A stretch of 64,000 nt of DNA, taken from the NCBI GenBank assembly GCA_963746465.1, contig CAVVAY010000005.1, positions 744,001 through 808,000 on the forward strand. Direction: 5' to 3'. This stretch comes from CAVVAY01 sp963746465 (lineage in GTDB: Bacteria; Actinomycetota; Actinomycetes; JACCUZ01). Positions 54,434 to 63,181 of the stretch are shown here, in pieces. A program made the translations under genes and the position numbers. The notes under the pieces are model-generated. The model made no database searches, was not told the origin of the DNA, and was given only the letters and a program-made list of their open reading frames with translations. Position 1 is the first letter of the stretch, and each line of letters starts with the position of its first letter.

Positions 54434-55912
54434 GTGCGCCGCGCCAAGATTGTCTGCACCCTCGGGCCCGCCACCTCGAGCGAGGAGCAGGTGGCGGCAC
54501 TGGTCGCTGCCGGCATGGATGTTGCCCGGCTGAACCTGTCGCACGGCGAGTACGCCGACCACGAGCAGGTGTACCTCCGGGTCCGCAAGGCGTCCGACGA
54601 CAGCAAGCGCGGCGTGGCCGTCCTTGTCGACCTGCAGGGGCCGAAGATCCGCCTGGGCTCCTTCGCCTCCGGCCCGGTCGTGCTCACGAACGGCGCCGAG
54701 TTCACCATCACCACCGAGGACGTCCCCGGTGACGAGCGCGTGGTCGGCACGACGTACGACGGTCTGCCGGGCGACGTGCAGCCGGGGGACCGGCTGCTGA
54801 TCGACGACGGCAAGGTGGCTCTCGAGTGCGTCCGGGTCGACGGGCCAAGGGTCGTGACGAAGGTCGTCGAGGGCGGTCGGGTGTCCGACCACAAGGGCAT
54901 CAACCTGCCGGGTGTCGCGGTCAGCGTGCCGGCGCTGTCGGAGAAGGACAAGGAGGACCTGCGCTGGGCGCTGCACCTGCAGGCAGACCTCATCGCGTTG
55001 TCGTTCGTCCGCAGCGCGGCAGACGTGCTCGACGTCCGCGCGATCATGGCGGAGGAGGGGGTGCGCCTCCCGGTCCTCGCGAAGATCGAGAAGCCGCAGG
55101 CGGTCGACAACCTGGCCGAGATCGTCGACGCGTTCGACGGCATCATGGTCGCCCGCGGCGACCTGGGGGTCGAGCTGCCGCTCGAGGACGTGCCGCTCGT
55201 GCAGACCCGGTCCATCGCTCTGGCCAGACGGGCCGCCAAGCCGGTCATCGTCGCCACCCAGATGCTCGAGTCGATGATCGAGACCTCCCGACCCACCCGG
55301 GCGGAGGCCTCCGACGTCGCGAACGCCGTCCTGGACGGAGCCGACGCCCTGATGCTGTCGGGGGAGACCAGCGTCGGGAAGTTCCCGATCGTCACCGTCG
55401 AGACGATGGCGCGGATCATCGTCAAGATGGAGGAGAACGCACTCGACTCCATCCCCGCACTCGGTGGGCTGCCGCGCACCAAGGGCGGCGCGATCACTCG
55501 TGCGGCCGCCGAGGTCGGCGAGCTGCTGGGCGCCCGGTTCCTGGTCGCCTTCACCCAGAGCGGTGACTCGGCGCGGCGACTGTCGCGGCTGCGCTCGCCC
55601 ATTCCGCTTCTGGCGTTCACCCCGGAGCAGGCGGTGCGCAGCCAGCTCGCACTGGTGTGGGGCGTCGAGACGTTCCTCACCCCGTACGTCAAGCACACCG
55701 ACGAGATGGTGCGGCAGGTCGACCAGTCGCTGCTCGGCGCCGGCCGGGTCGCCCGCGGAGACCTCGTGGTCATCGTCGCGGGCAGCCCGCCCGGCATCCC
55801 GGGCTCGACCAACGCGATGCGCGTGCACCGGATCGGGGACGCCGCCGCACCGATCGTGGAGGGCTACGAGCCCGAGCCCGAGCCCGAGGTTCGGGACGTG
55901 CCGGCCGGCTGA
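54434..55912 (+). CDS. pyk: Pyruvate kinase
   Basis: Pyruvate kinase makes pyruvate and ATP from phosphoenolpyruvate and ADP. The 492-residue protein has KIVCTLGPATSS, ARLNLSHGEY, LVDLQGPKIRLG, the catalytic Lys and metal site VLAKIEKPQAVDN ... IMVARGDLGVELP, and VATQMLESMI. The C-terminal domain is complete and followed by an acidic PEPEPE tail. Convergent with the DUF456 gene; a hairpin covers both stops. Confidence 0.98.
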   Translation: MRRAKIVCTLGPATSSEEQVAALVAAGMDVARLNLSHGEYADHEQVYLRVRKASDDSKRGVAVLVDLQGPKIRLGSFASGPVVLTNGAEFTITTEDVPGDERVVGTTYDGLPGDVQPGDRLLIDDGKVALECVRVDGPRVVTKVVEGGRVSDHKGINLPGVAVSVPALSEKDKEDLRWALHLQADLIALSFVRSAADVLDVRAIMAEEGVRLPVLAKIEKPQAVDNLAEIVDAFDGIMVARGDLGVELPLEDVPLVQTRSIALARRAAKPVIVATQMLESMIETSRPTRAEASDVANAVLDGADALMLSGETSVGKFPIVTVETMARIIVKMEENALDSIPALGGLPRTKGGAITRAAAEVGELLGARFLVAFTQSGDSARRLSRLRSPIPLLAFTPEQAVRSQLALVWGVETFLTPYVKHTDEMVRQVDQSLLGAGRVARGDLVVIVAGSPPGIPGSTNAMRVHRIGDAAAPIVEGYEPEPEPEVRDVPAG

Positions 55913-55924
55913 CCTCAGGTCAGC
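55908..55924. terminator. Stop-overlapping hairpin between convergent pyk and DUF456 genes
   Basis: GCTGACC-TCA-GGTCAGC is a perfect 7-bp stem with a 3-nt loop. One arm contains the pyk TGA, and the loop encodes the stop of the opposite gene. The design matches the hairpin at 32805-32821. Confidence 0.5.
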
Positions 55925-56400
55925 AGCACCGCGCCGATCCAGGCGCCGAACATCAGCACCGCCGTCGCCAGCTCGATGAGCATCCCGACGCCGACCGCGC
56001 GCAGCACGACCCAGGTGGACTGCCACGCCGTGCGGGCGTCGCGCAGCCGATTCAGCTCGGCGAGGAAGACCGCCGCGACCCCGCCCACGACGACCCCGAC
56101 GACCGGGATGACGAAGAAGCCGACCACGGCGCCCACCGCACCGAGCACGAGTGTCGAGCGGGGCGCGCCTGCCCCGGTGGCCGACCGGGCCGGGAGGGCG
56201 TACTTGGCCACGGTCCCGACCACCAGCAGGACGGTCAGGAGGACACCTGTCGCGATCCGCGCGGGTCCGGCCCCGTCGAGCCAGACCCAGGCCAACCCGG
56301 CCACCCAGACCAGGACGAGTCCCGGCAGCACGGGGACCACGACTCCGACGATCCCCGCGATCATCACGAGCGCGATCAGCAGCTCTCCGGAGGCGGGCAC
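55915..56400 (-). CDS. DUF456 membrane protein
   Basis: A 161-residue protein with the DUF456 pattern: GELLIALVMIAGIVGVVVPVLPGLVLVWVAGLAW at the start, Gly-rich membrane segments GAVGAVVGFFVIPVVGVVVGGVAAVFLAEL, and a basic loop before the last helix. Function unknown. The GTG at 56400 is chosen because TAGCCT on the minus strand ends exactly 6 nt before it; the frame also offers GTG 56406. Confidence 0.85.
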   Translation of the reverse strand: MPASGELLIALVMIAGIVGVVVPVLPGLVLVWVAGLAWVWLDGAGPARIATGVLLTVLLVVGTVAKYALPARSATGAGAPRSTLVLGAVGAVVGFFVIPVVGVVVGGVAAVFLAELNRLRDARTAWQSTWVVLRAVGVGMLIELATAVLMFGAWIGAVLLT

Positions 56401-56406
56401 CCGCAC

Positions 56407-56412
56407 AGGCTA
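56407..56412 (-). promoter_or_regulatory. -10 hexamer of the DUF456 gene
   Basis: TAGCCT on the minus strand is followed by 6 nt and GTG 56400, supporting a leaderless start two codons inside the longest frame. Confidence 0.4.
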
Positions 56413-56497
56413 GGGGTGACCCGGAAGCGCGCGGTCGCCGCTGTGGTCACGCTCCTCGAGGTGGAGGCCATCCCCGGGGCTGTGACAGGGTGAGGCG

Positions 56498-57061
56498 ATG
56501 TCGACGTTGCTCGAGCAGTACGACACCGCCCTGGCCGAGTACGACTCCCGGGTGGCACAGATCGGCGACGACCAGTGGTCGAACCCCACCCCGTGCACCG
56601 AGTGGGACGTGCGCGCCCTGGTGGCCCACATGGTCGATGAGTGCCGGTGGGTGCCGTACCTGATCGGCGGCGGATCTCCCGCCGATGCAGGTGACCGCTT
56701 CGCCGGGGACCCGCTGGGCGACGATCCCAAGGGAGCCTGGCGGCGCGAGTCCGAGGCGGCACGCGCGACGCTTGCGGCCGAGGGCGCTCTGGACCGCGCC
56801 GTCACGGTGTCCTCAGGTGAGATCAGCGCCCGCGACTACCTCTGGCAGCTCACCGTCGACCTGGCCGTGCACGCGTGGGACCTCGCCCGGGCCATCGGCG
56901 CCGACGAGCAGCTCAACCACGAGCTGGTGCGGCGGATCCACCACGAGGCCGAGAAGGACGCGGAGTCACAGGCCGGGAACGGGTTCGACCCTCCGGTGCA
57001 CGTCCCGGCGCACGCCGACCTGCAGGCGCAGATGCTCGGGCTGTTCGGTCGCCGCGCCTGA
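56498..57061 (+). CDS. TIGR03086-family metal-binding protein (DinB/mycothiol isomerase-like)
   Basis: A 187-residue protein with the family start YDTALAEYDSRVAQIGDDQWSNPTPCTEWDVRALVAHMVDE, containing the first metal His, and DYLWQLTVDLAVHAWDLARAIGAD with the second. These proteins share the fold of mycothiol-dependent maleylpyruvate isomerase. The reaction is unknown. Confidence 0.85.
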   Translation: MSTLLEQYDTALAEYDSRVAQIGDDQWSNPTPCTEWDVRALVAHMVDECRWVPYLIGGGSPADAGDRFAGDPLGDDPKGAWRRESEAARATLAAEGALDRAVTVSSGEISARDYLWQLTVDLAVHAWDLARAIGADEQLNHELVRRIHHEAEKDAESQAGNGFDPPVHVPAHADLQAQMLGLFGRRA

Positions 57062-57094
57062 GCCCGCCGGCAGCTGAGAGCGTTCCCGGGCGCG

Positions 57095-57307
57095 CTGCGA
57101 CGCGGTCGCCGGACCTGGCACCGCCGGACCGGACGCCTCCTCGTACCGCTCGGGCTCACCGCGGCGGTGTCCGCGGTGTGGCTGACGTTGTTCTACCCGA
57201 ACCTGCACGACACCGGTGCGCTGCTGACGGCGATACCACTCACCTTCGGTACCGCCATGGTGGCGAGCATCGTCGTGGCATATACGGCGATGGCCGCGCG
57301 ACCCGGC
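57095..57307 (+). other. Possible small two-helix membrane ORF without a clear end
   Basis: One frame encodes a basic stretch (RRGRRTWHRRTGR), then LLVPLGLTAAVSAVWLTLFYPNLHDTGALLTAIPLTFGTAMVASIVVAYTAM, two convincing membrane helices. There is no ATG before them (GTG 57167 lies inside the first helix), and no stop for about 600 codons, so the frame would run antisense through the next genes. It may be a remnant that lost its stop or is frameshifted near 57290. Confidence 0.3.
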
Positions 57308-58198
57308 TCAACTCGTCAGGTCGGTGAGCCACCTGGGGCCAACGGTCTCGGCGCCCAGCGACTCCACCCGGCGGCGCAGCTCGCGGTCGGCGGTGACGAC
57401 AAGCACCGGAGCCTGATCGTCACGCCCAGCGACCTCGACGATCGTGTCGTCACCCGACCCGGGTGCTGCGACGACCTCCACACCCGGCGCCGTGGAGTCG
57501 GTCGCAATCTGACGAGCGGCTCCCTCCACCACCACGACCACGCTGGGCCAGCAGCGGGCCAGCGACGACTGCGGTCCGGCCGGCAGGTGGGACCCCGCCA
57601 CCCCGGCCGACGCCAGCGCCGCGCACGCCGCGACCAGACGTCGGGCGGCGCCGGCTCTGTCCTTCCACCAACCGTCCGGCCGCGAGCCGACGACGTTCGC
57701 CGCATCGACGACGAGAGTCAGCGGTCGCAGCGAGTCCTGCAGGAGCGGCCAGGTGGCCGCGAAGCCGGGGTGCATGGGGAGCTCCGACAACGCCTCCGTC
57801 GGAAACCAGCCGACGTCGATGCTCTCGCCCCCGGTGGGCCTGGCCTCGGTCGACGGGCCGGTGGCTGCGAGGACGGTGGCGTAGGCCCAGCCGCCGTGCA
57901 CGTCGTCGTACTCGCCGTGCACGTCGACGTCGGACGGCGACAGCCCACCCTCCTCGCCGGCCTCACGCAGAGCGGCGGCGACAGCCGACTCGTCGCTGTG
58001 CCGGGCACCACCGAGCAGCCCCCACGTGCCGCCGTGGTGGCTCCAGGTCGCGCGGTGCTGGAGCAGCACCTCGTCGCCCCCTGCGGGCGCCTGGCGATGG
58101 ACCAGCAGCCCCGCCGCGCCGAACAGCCCCCAGTGCCGGTGTCCGAGCCCGCACGCGACCCAGCCGTCACCGTCGCCACGGGCGTCGGGTCCGGTCAC
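57308..58198 (-). CDS. NUDIX hydrolase fused to a NYN/PIN-like domain
   Basis: A 296-residue fusion. Residues about 15-165 are a NUDIX domain with the box GGARHSDESAVAAALREAGEEGGL (Glu pairs for Mg2+). Residues about 175-296 begin LTLVVDAANVVGSRPDGWWKDRAGAARRL and end VLVVTADRELRRRVESLGAETVGPRWL, the acidic layout of NYN/YacP-type ribonucleases (Asp near VVDAAN, Asp in TADREL). Joined nucleotide pyrophosphohydrolase and RNase-like domains suggest RNA-end or nucleotide processing. The GTG overlaps the acyltransferase stop (GTGA). Confidence 0.85.
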   Translation of the reverse strand: MTGPDARGDGDGWVACGLGHRHWGLFGAAGLLVHRQAPAGGDEVLLQHRATWSHHGGTWGLLGGARHSDESAVAAALREAGEEGGLSPSDVDVHGEYDDVHGGWAYATVLAATGPSTEARPTGGESIDVGWFPTEALSELPMHPGFAATWPLLQDSLRPLTLVVDAANVVGSRPDGWWKDRAGAARRLVAACAALASAGVAGSHLPAGPQSSLARCWPSVVVVVEGAARQIATDSTAPGVEVVAAPGSGDDTIVEVAGRDDQAPVLVVTADRELRRRVESLGAETVGPRWLTDLTS

Positions 58199-59259
58199 GG
58201 GTCGAGACTGCCAGGCCGGCCAGTCCTGCTCACCGAGGGGGTGGGCACCCCGGCCTCGGCCTGCCGCTCGTCGATCCAGTCGTCGATCCGCGCCCACCAG
58301 GCGAACAGCCAGTCGATGCGCTCGTCCTCGCCATCCGGCACCTCGTCGGCCGGCACCACCCACCAGCGCATCTGGATCTCGCGGTCCATCGGCAGCTCGC
58401 GCCACACGTCGAGCACGGTGACCATGTGCTCGACCCCGGTGTGCGCGACGAACACCACATCCGCGTCGTGCGCCTGGGTCAGCGCGGCCAGCACGCCTCC
58501 TGGCTTGGGTGCCATCACGTGCCGCAGCTGCTCGGCCTTCTCGGCCTCGTCGATGTGGCCCTTGCGACGCAACCGCTCGATGGCGCGCTTGCGGCGGTGC
58601 GCGGTGAAGTTGCCGCCCTCCGGGAAGATGACGAACGCGTCGTTCTCGTCCAGGTTGCGGCTCAGCTCGCCGACCCGCGCCAGCACCTCGTCGCCGCGGC
58701 GACCGGGATCCGGGCGGATGAAGCGGTTCGGCAGCCGGTTCAGGACGACGTCGATGGCGGGGTCCCACTGCAGGGTGTCCTTGAGCACGATCCTCGGCTC
58801 CCGGGCGTACCAGTTGAGCAGCGCGTGCACGACCAGGAACGAGTCGCCCGGCCCCGCGTGCCGGCTCAGGATGAGCAACGGCCTGCCGTCGTACGTCGTC
58901 GGCGGTGGCCCTTCCACCGCGACCCGCACGTGCAGCACCCGCCGGCACTCCCAGAACAGCACCTGGAGGAACCACTGAACCAGGACGTAGTGCGCGCGCT
59001 GGAAGCGCGGCGACCGGATCCGCCAGCCGAATCCGCTGGCCACCCAGAGCCCGAAGAGCACGACGAGCCCCACCGTCTCCAGCAGGAGGTAGAGCAGCGC
59101 CATCCAGAGCAGCCGGAGCACCCGCCATCGACCGGGCAGCACCGTCGACAGGGCCGCACCGACGAGCAGCAGCACGGGCAGCCCGGTCACCGCGACCACG
59201 GTGAGAGCGATCAGGGCCGGACCCAGCAGCAGGCGGCGCACCAGCACGGGAGGCAGCAT
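58195..59259 (-). CDS. PlsC-like 1-acyl-glycerol-3-phosphate acyltransferase
   Basis: A 354-residue membrane acyltransferase with hydrophobic N-terminal segments (residues 5-75) and the catalytic HX4D motif in LSRHAGPGDSF, then FVIFPEGGNFTAHRRKRAIERL and VFVAHTGVEHM. Such enzymes add a second acyl chain to lysophosphatidate; a related lipid acceptor is possible. Its ATG shares one base with the patatin stop (TGATG), so the lipid-acting pair is coupled. Confidence 0.88.
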   Translation of the reverse strand: MLPPVLVRRLLLGPALIALTVVAVTGLPVLLLVGAALSTVLPGRWRVLRLLWMALLYLLLETVGLVVLFGLWVASGFGWRIRSPRFQRAHYVLVQWFLQVLFWECRRVLHVRVAVEGPPPTTYDGRPLLILSRHAGPGDSFLVVHALLNWYAREPRIVLKDTLQWDPAIDVVLNRLPNRFIRPDPGRRGDEVLARVGELSRNLDENDAFVIFPEGGNFTAHRRKRAIERLRRKGHIDEAEKAEQLRHVMAPKPGGVLAALTQAHDADVVFVAHTGVEHMVTVLDVWRELPMDREIQMRWWVVPADEVPDGEDERIDWLFAWWARIDDWIDERQAEAGVPTPSVSRTGRPGSLDP

Positions 59260-60107
59260 CAGCGGGTCCGCTCCGGCGCCTGCTCCAGGTAGTCCGCCGT
59301 GGCGCGGTGCGCGGCCGTGATGCGCCGCTCCACGGCCCGGAAGTCGCGGTAGCGCAGCGTGGACAGGTCGCCGTACCGCGGCGGCTCGTCGGCGCCGGTC
59401 GGCAGCACGTGCACGTCCGCGTCGGCCGGCAGGTTCGCCATGTCGCGGGCGAACCGGTGCCGGCGGGCGATCTCGAAGGCGACCGACGCAACCTCCCACG
59501 GCTTGGTCGGTGCCTGAAGCGGGCGGTCGATGCGGCCGACCTGCAGCACGTACAGGGTGCGCGCGCCGAGGGTCAGCGCGCGCTCCACCGGGATCGAGTT
59601 GACCAGTCCGCCGTCCAGGTAGTGCTCGGCACCGATCTGCACCGGCGGGAGCACGCCGGGAACGGCGCTGCTCGCGAGCACTGCGTCGACGACAGGCCCG
59701 GTGGTGAACCAGTGCTCGGCGGCTCGTTCGATGCTCGCGGCGACGCACTGGAACGGCACGGGCAGGTCCTCGATCAGTCCGTCGCCGAGGTGCTCGGTCA
59801 GCAGAGCGCGCAAGGGTTCGTTGGGGTGCACGTGGGTCCGCGCGCGGGCGATGTGACCCACCCGGCGCAGTGCTCCGCCGGAGTAGAGGCCGCTGTCGGC
59901 CAGGCCGAGCCAGACGCCGCGGAGCCGCTCGACCGCCGTCGGGCTGGGGTCCGCGGCGACCGCCGCACCGTTCAGCGCGCCAACGGACGTCCCGACGACC
60001 ACGTCGGGCACGATGCCGGCCTCGAGCAGCGCCTGCAGCATGCCGACCTCGCCGGCCCCGAGCAGCCCGCCGCCGCCGAGCACGAAGGCGACCCGCGGCT
60101 GTCCCAT
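59259..60107 (-). CDS. Patatin-like phospholipase
   Basis: A 282-residue patatin-family lipid hydrolase with a Ser-Asp dyad: oxyanion loop VLGGGGLLGAGEVG, nucleophile VGTSVGALNG, and Asp in YLDGGLVNS. It should release fatty acids from phospholipids near the membrane. The ATG follows GGAGAGG. First gene of the leftward patatin / acyltransferase / NUDIX-NYN operon, suggesting phospholipid turnover and re-acylation. Confidence 0.92.
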   Translation of the reverse strand: MGQPRVAFVLGGGGLLGAGEVGMLQALLEAGIVPDVVVGTSVGALNGAAVAADPSPTAVERLRGVWLGLADSGLYSGGALRRVGHIARARTHVHPNEPLRALLTEHLGDGLIEDLPVPFQCVAASIERAAEHWFTTGPVVDAVLASSAVPGVLPPVQIGAEHYLDGGLVNSIPVERALTLGARTLYVLQVGRIDRPLQAPTKPWEVASVAFEIARRHRFARDMANLPADADVHVLPTGADEPPRYGDLSTLRYRDFRAVERRITAAHRATADYLEQAPERTR

Positions 60108-60157
60108 GCGCTGATCCTCTCCTTCCGCACCGGTGCGGACACCTCGGGTGCCCGGCG

Positions 60158-61456
60158 TCAGCTCGCCGACCCGGACGCTGGTTCCGCCGGACGGCCGGCC
60201 AGCTCGAGCAGCCGGTCGAGCACCCGGTCGTCGCTGCGCAGCCCGTCGTGGCCGAGCTCGCTGGTGGCCCACCAGCGCAGGTTGCCGACCCGGCCGGCGG
60301 TCTCGGCCGAGAACGCGTGCTCGACGTACATGTCCTCGTGGTAGACCACGGCGGCCACCGGCACCTCGTTGGCGGCCAGCGCATCGAGGTCGTACAGCGC
60401 CGGCCAGCCGTCGTACGCCGACAGCAGCTCGGCCAGCTGCGCCAGCGGTGCGACTGCCCGGTCGGCGGCGACCAGCTCGGGCATCACCATCTCGCCGGTC
60501 AGCAGCAACGGCCTTGCCGTCGGTGCGAACTCCGGCAGCTCCTGCGCCACCCGCCGTGCGGACCAGCGGGACGCCTCGCCCTGGCAGTAGATCGACTCGT
60601 GCATCACGGCGTACAGCGGTCGGTCGAGGAACGTGGTCGCCGACTCGACCCCGGCCAGGAACTCATCGGTCAGCTCGTCGCCCGCCCAGGCCGTCTCGAG
60701 CAGGTAGTGGACCTTCTCCAGCCCGTCGGAGTAGCCCAGCCCCAGCCCGAGCGACTGCAGCCGGGGAACGGTCAGCAGGTCCCCGGACGGCAGCCGTACC
60801 TCGGAGGAAGCGAGGTGGTCGGCCACCGCGTCCAGCCGGTCGGCGTCGCCGGGGTACCGCGCCACCAGCCGGTCGTAGCGCTGCCGGACCCGCGGGAACG
60901 TGGCGCGGTAGACGTCGTCCGGCCCGCGGTCCAGTGGCGGCAGGCCGCCGGCGATCAGGACCTTGTCCAGCCCTGCCGGCGCCAGCGACAGGTAGGTCAG
61001 AGCGAGGAAGCCGCCGTAGCTCTGGCCGAGCACCGACCACCGGCCGTCGTTGCCGAGCAGCACCCGGCGCAGGATCTCGGCGTCGCGCACGATGGAGTCG
61101 GCGCGGAAGTGGGTCAGGTACCTCGCCTGCTGGAGCGGGCCGCCCCGGCCGGGCAGCGTCTGCCGGGTGGCGGGGGTGGACCGGCCGGTTCCGCGCTGGT
61201 CGAGCAGCAGCACCCGGTGGTCGAGCAGCGCGCGGCCCAGCCAGCCGGAGCGGTTCAGCGGCCGGGGCGCGCGGGCGCCCGGCCCGCCCTGCAGGAACAG
61301 CAGCCAGGGCAGGTCCTGCTCGCGCAGCCGGGGCGCGACGACCTCGCGGGCGAACACCATGATCTGCTCGCCGTGCGGGTCCGCGTGGTCGAGCGGCACG
61401 TCGACCTCGTGGTCGGTCAGGACCAGGCCGGGCAGTCGGTGATGGAGGCCGCTCAC
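60158..61456 (-). CDS. Alpha/beta hydrolase, proline-iminopeptidase-like (S33)
   Basis: A 432-residue protein. Motifs: FLQGGPGARAPRP (oxyanion HGGPG region), VLLLDQRGTGRSTPATR, nucleophile Ser in LGQSYGGFLALTYLS, and His in SELGHDGLR near the end. These match S33 prolyl aminopeptidases, which remove N-terminal proline. GTG 61456 follows TACGGT by 6 nt, a leaderless layout. Divergent from a GNAT gene. Confidence 0.9.
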   Translation of the reverse strand: MSGLHHRLPGLVLTDHEVDVPLDHADPHGEQIMVFAREVVAPRLREQDLPWLLFLQGGPGARAPRPLNRSGWLGRALLDHRVLLLDQRGTGRSTPATRQTLPGRGGPLQQARYLTHFRADSIVRDAEILRRVLLGNDGRWSVLGQSYGGFLALTYLSLAPAGLDKVLIAGGLPPLDRGPDDVYRATFPRVRQRYDRLVARYPGDADRLDAVADHLASSEVRLPSGDLLTVPRLQSLGLGLGYSDGLEKVHYLLETAWAGDELTDEFLAGVESATTFLDRPLYAVMHESIYCQGEASRWSARRVAQELPEFAPTARPLLLTGEMVMPELVAADRAVAPLAQLAELLSAYDGWPALYDLDALAANEVPVAAVVYHEDMYVEHAFSAETAGRVGNLRWWATSELGHDGLRSDDRVLDRLLELAGRPAEPASGSAS

Positions 61457-61462
61457 CCTCAG

Positions 61463-61472
61463 ACCGTATGGC
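61463..61472. promoter_or_regulatory. Second pair of overlapping divergent -10 elements
   Basis: ACCGTATGGC reads TACGGT on the minus strand (61468-61463, 6 nt before GTG 61456) and TATGGC on the plus strand (61467-61472, TSS about 61479, 6 nt before ATG 61485). The two hexamers share the TA at 61467-61468, as in the pair at 29360-29369. TATGGC lacks the final T, so the plus-strand half is weaker. Confidence 0.35.
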
Positions 61473-61484
61473 AGGGTGCGGCAG

Positions 61485-62006
61485 ATGCAGGTGCGCCTAC
61501 GCCGGGTGGTCGAGGACGACTGGTCGCTGCTGCGCGACGTCCGGCTGGAGATGCTCCGGGACACCCCGCTCGCCTACCTCGAGACGCTGGCCGATGCCGA
61601 GCCGCGCACCGAGGAGGAGTGGCGCTTCCGCAGCAACCGCGGGTCGACCGGGCCGACCGAGCTCGCGCTGGCCGCCGAGGACCCGGAACGCCCGGACCAC
61701 TGGGTCGGCTATCTCGCCTGCTTCGTCGACAGCCCGGGACAGGGCCATGTCGTGAGCGTCTACGTCGCGCCGGCTCATCGGGGGACCGGGCTCGCGGGAC
61801 GGATGCTGGACGGCGTCGTCGAGTGGGGGCGCGGTGAGGCCGGGCTGGACCGGCTGCACCTCTACGTGCACGAGGACAACCCCCGGGCCCGGGCCTTCTA
61901 CCGCCGATACGGCTTCACCGAGACCGGTGGGAGGATGCCCTACGACCTCGACCCGACGAAGTCCGAGGTCGAGATGGCCCTGCTGCTGGACCGCACACAG
62001 CCCTGA
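61485..62006 (+). CDS. GNAT-family N-acetyltransferase
   Basis: A 173-residue acetyltransferase with VRLRRVVEDDWSLLRDVRLEML at the start, the acetyl-CoA segment VSVYVAPAHRGTGLAGRMLDGVVEW and NPRARAFYRRYGFTETG. Substrate unknown. ATG 61485 is chosen over GTG 61476 because it lies at a better distance from the -10-like element; neither has a strong ribosome site. Confidence 0.85.
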   Translation: MQVRLRRVVEDDWSLLRDVRLEMLRDTPLAYLETLADAEPRTEEEWRFRSNRGSTGPTELALAAEDPERPDHWVGYLACFVDSPGQGHVVSVYVAPAHRGTGLAGRMLDGVVEWGRGEAGLDRLHLYVHEDNPRARAFYRRYGFTETGGRMPYDLDPTKSEVEMALLLDRTQP

Positions 62007-62018
62007 TTGACTGAGGGC

Positions 62019-63044
62019 ATGCTGCCCTGGCGAGCTGACCTGGCCGGGCGCCTCGACGAGGGCGTCATCGACTCCGTGCTGCTGCGCGACAACCCGCTCG
62101 GCGACCCGCACGAGCGACCGGTCTGGGTGTACCTGCCGCCGGGCTACGACGACAGCGACCGGCGCTACCCCAGTGTCTACGTCATCCAGGGCTACACCGG
62201 CCACCTGACGATGTGGGCCAACCGGACCCCGTTCCGGCAGCCGTTCGTCGAGACCGCCGACCAGGTCTTCGCCGACGGCAGCGCGCCGCCGTGCGTCGTG
62301 GTCTACGTGGACGCGTGGACGTCGTACGGGGGGTCGCAGTTCGTCGACTCGACCGGGACCGGCCGCTACCACTCGTACCTCTGCGACGAGGTGGTCCCCT
62401 GGGTCGACGCGCGGTACCGCACGATCGCCGCGTCCGAGTCGCGGGCGATCAGCGGGAAGTCCAGCGGCGGGTTCGGGGCGATGATCACCCCGATGCTGCG
62501 CCCGGACCTGTTCGGCGCGCTGGCCACCCACGCCGGTGACACCCTCTACGAGTTCTGCTACCTGCCGGAGTTCGCCCAGGCGGTGCGCTTCCTGCGCCCC
62601 TACGACGGCGACATCTGGCGGTGGTGGGACGACTTCCAGACCCGGCCGGCCTTCACCAAGAAGGAGGACGCGGCGCTGATCACGGCACTCGGCTGCTCGG
62701 CGGCGTTCTCGCCGGGGGAGGACGGCCGGCCGGTGCTCCCGTTCGACGCGCGCAGCGGTGTCGTCCTGCCGGAGGTCTGGGACCGGTGGCTGGCCTGGGA
62801 CCCGGTCCGGATGGTCGACCGGTACGCCGACGCGCTGCGCGGGCTGCGCGCGGTGTGGATCGACGCGGGGACGAGCGACGACTACTTCCTCGACCTGGGG
62901 TCGCAGGCGTTCCGCGACGGCCTGTCGCGGGTCGGCGTACCGGACGACCGGGTGTTCTTCGAGCTGTTCGACGCCACCCATGCCGCGATCGACTACCGGT
63001 ACCCCCTCGCGCTTCGTTGGCTGGCGGAGCGGCTCGCCCGCTGA
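62019..63044 (+). CDS. Esterase D/PHB-depolymerase-like alpha/beta hydrolase
   Basis: A 341-residue protein of the esterase family (PF00756 type): RPVWVYLPPGYDDSDRRYPSVYVIQGYTG, nucleophile Ser in ISGKSSGGFGAMITP, Asp candidates in IDAGTSDDYFL, and His in FDATHAAIDYRYP. No signal peptide, so probably cytoplasmic. ATG 62019 is 12 nt after the GNAT stop; a TTG at 62007 is the longer option. Confidence 0.88.
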   Translation: MLPWRADLAGRLDEGVIDSVLLRDNPLGDPHERPVWVYLPPGYDDSDRRYPSVYVIQGYTGHLTMWANRTPFRQPFVETADQVFADGSAPPCVVVYVDAWTSYGGSQFVDSTGTGRYHSYLCDEVVPWVDARYRTIAASESRAISGKSSGGFGAMITPMLRPDLFGALATHAGDTLYEFCYLPEFAQAVRFLRPYDGDIWRWWDDFQTRPAFTKKEDAALITALGCSAAFSPGEDGRPVLPFDARSGVVLPEVWDRWLAWDPVRMVDRYADALRGLRAVWIDAGTSDDYFLDLGSQAFRDGLSRVGVPDDRVFFELFDATHAAIDYRYPLALRWLAERLAR

Positions 63045-63130
63045 CCGCCGATCAGGCGGGGGAGGTCACCCACCGCCGCCCTCGGACAGCCGGCGAGCCG
63101 ACTCGAGGACCACGAGGTGTGACGGTCCGG

Positions 63131-63136
63131 TAACGT
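63131..63136 (+). promoter_or_regulatory. -10-like TAACGT of the universal stress gene
   Basis: TAACGT fits TANNNT and would give a leader of about 39 nt with GGAGG before ATG 63182. The gap 63045-63181 also holds a small hairpin CCGCC-GATCA-GGCGG right after the esterase stop. Confidence 0.3.
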
Positions 63137-63181
63137 CCGTCCCGCCGCGAGACCGCACCGGCAGGAAACCATGGAGGTCTG

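Noticed and set aside
57167..58978. Long plus-strand frame through the NUDIX-NYN and acyltransferase genes
   Set aside because: Beyond about 57300 the translation is low-complexity and antisense to two well-supported genes. Only the first part looks like a membrane protein.
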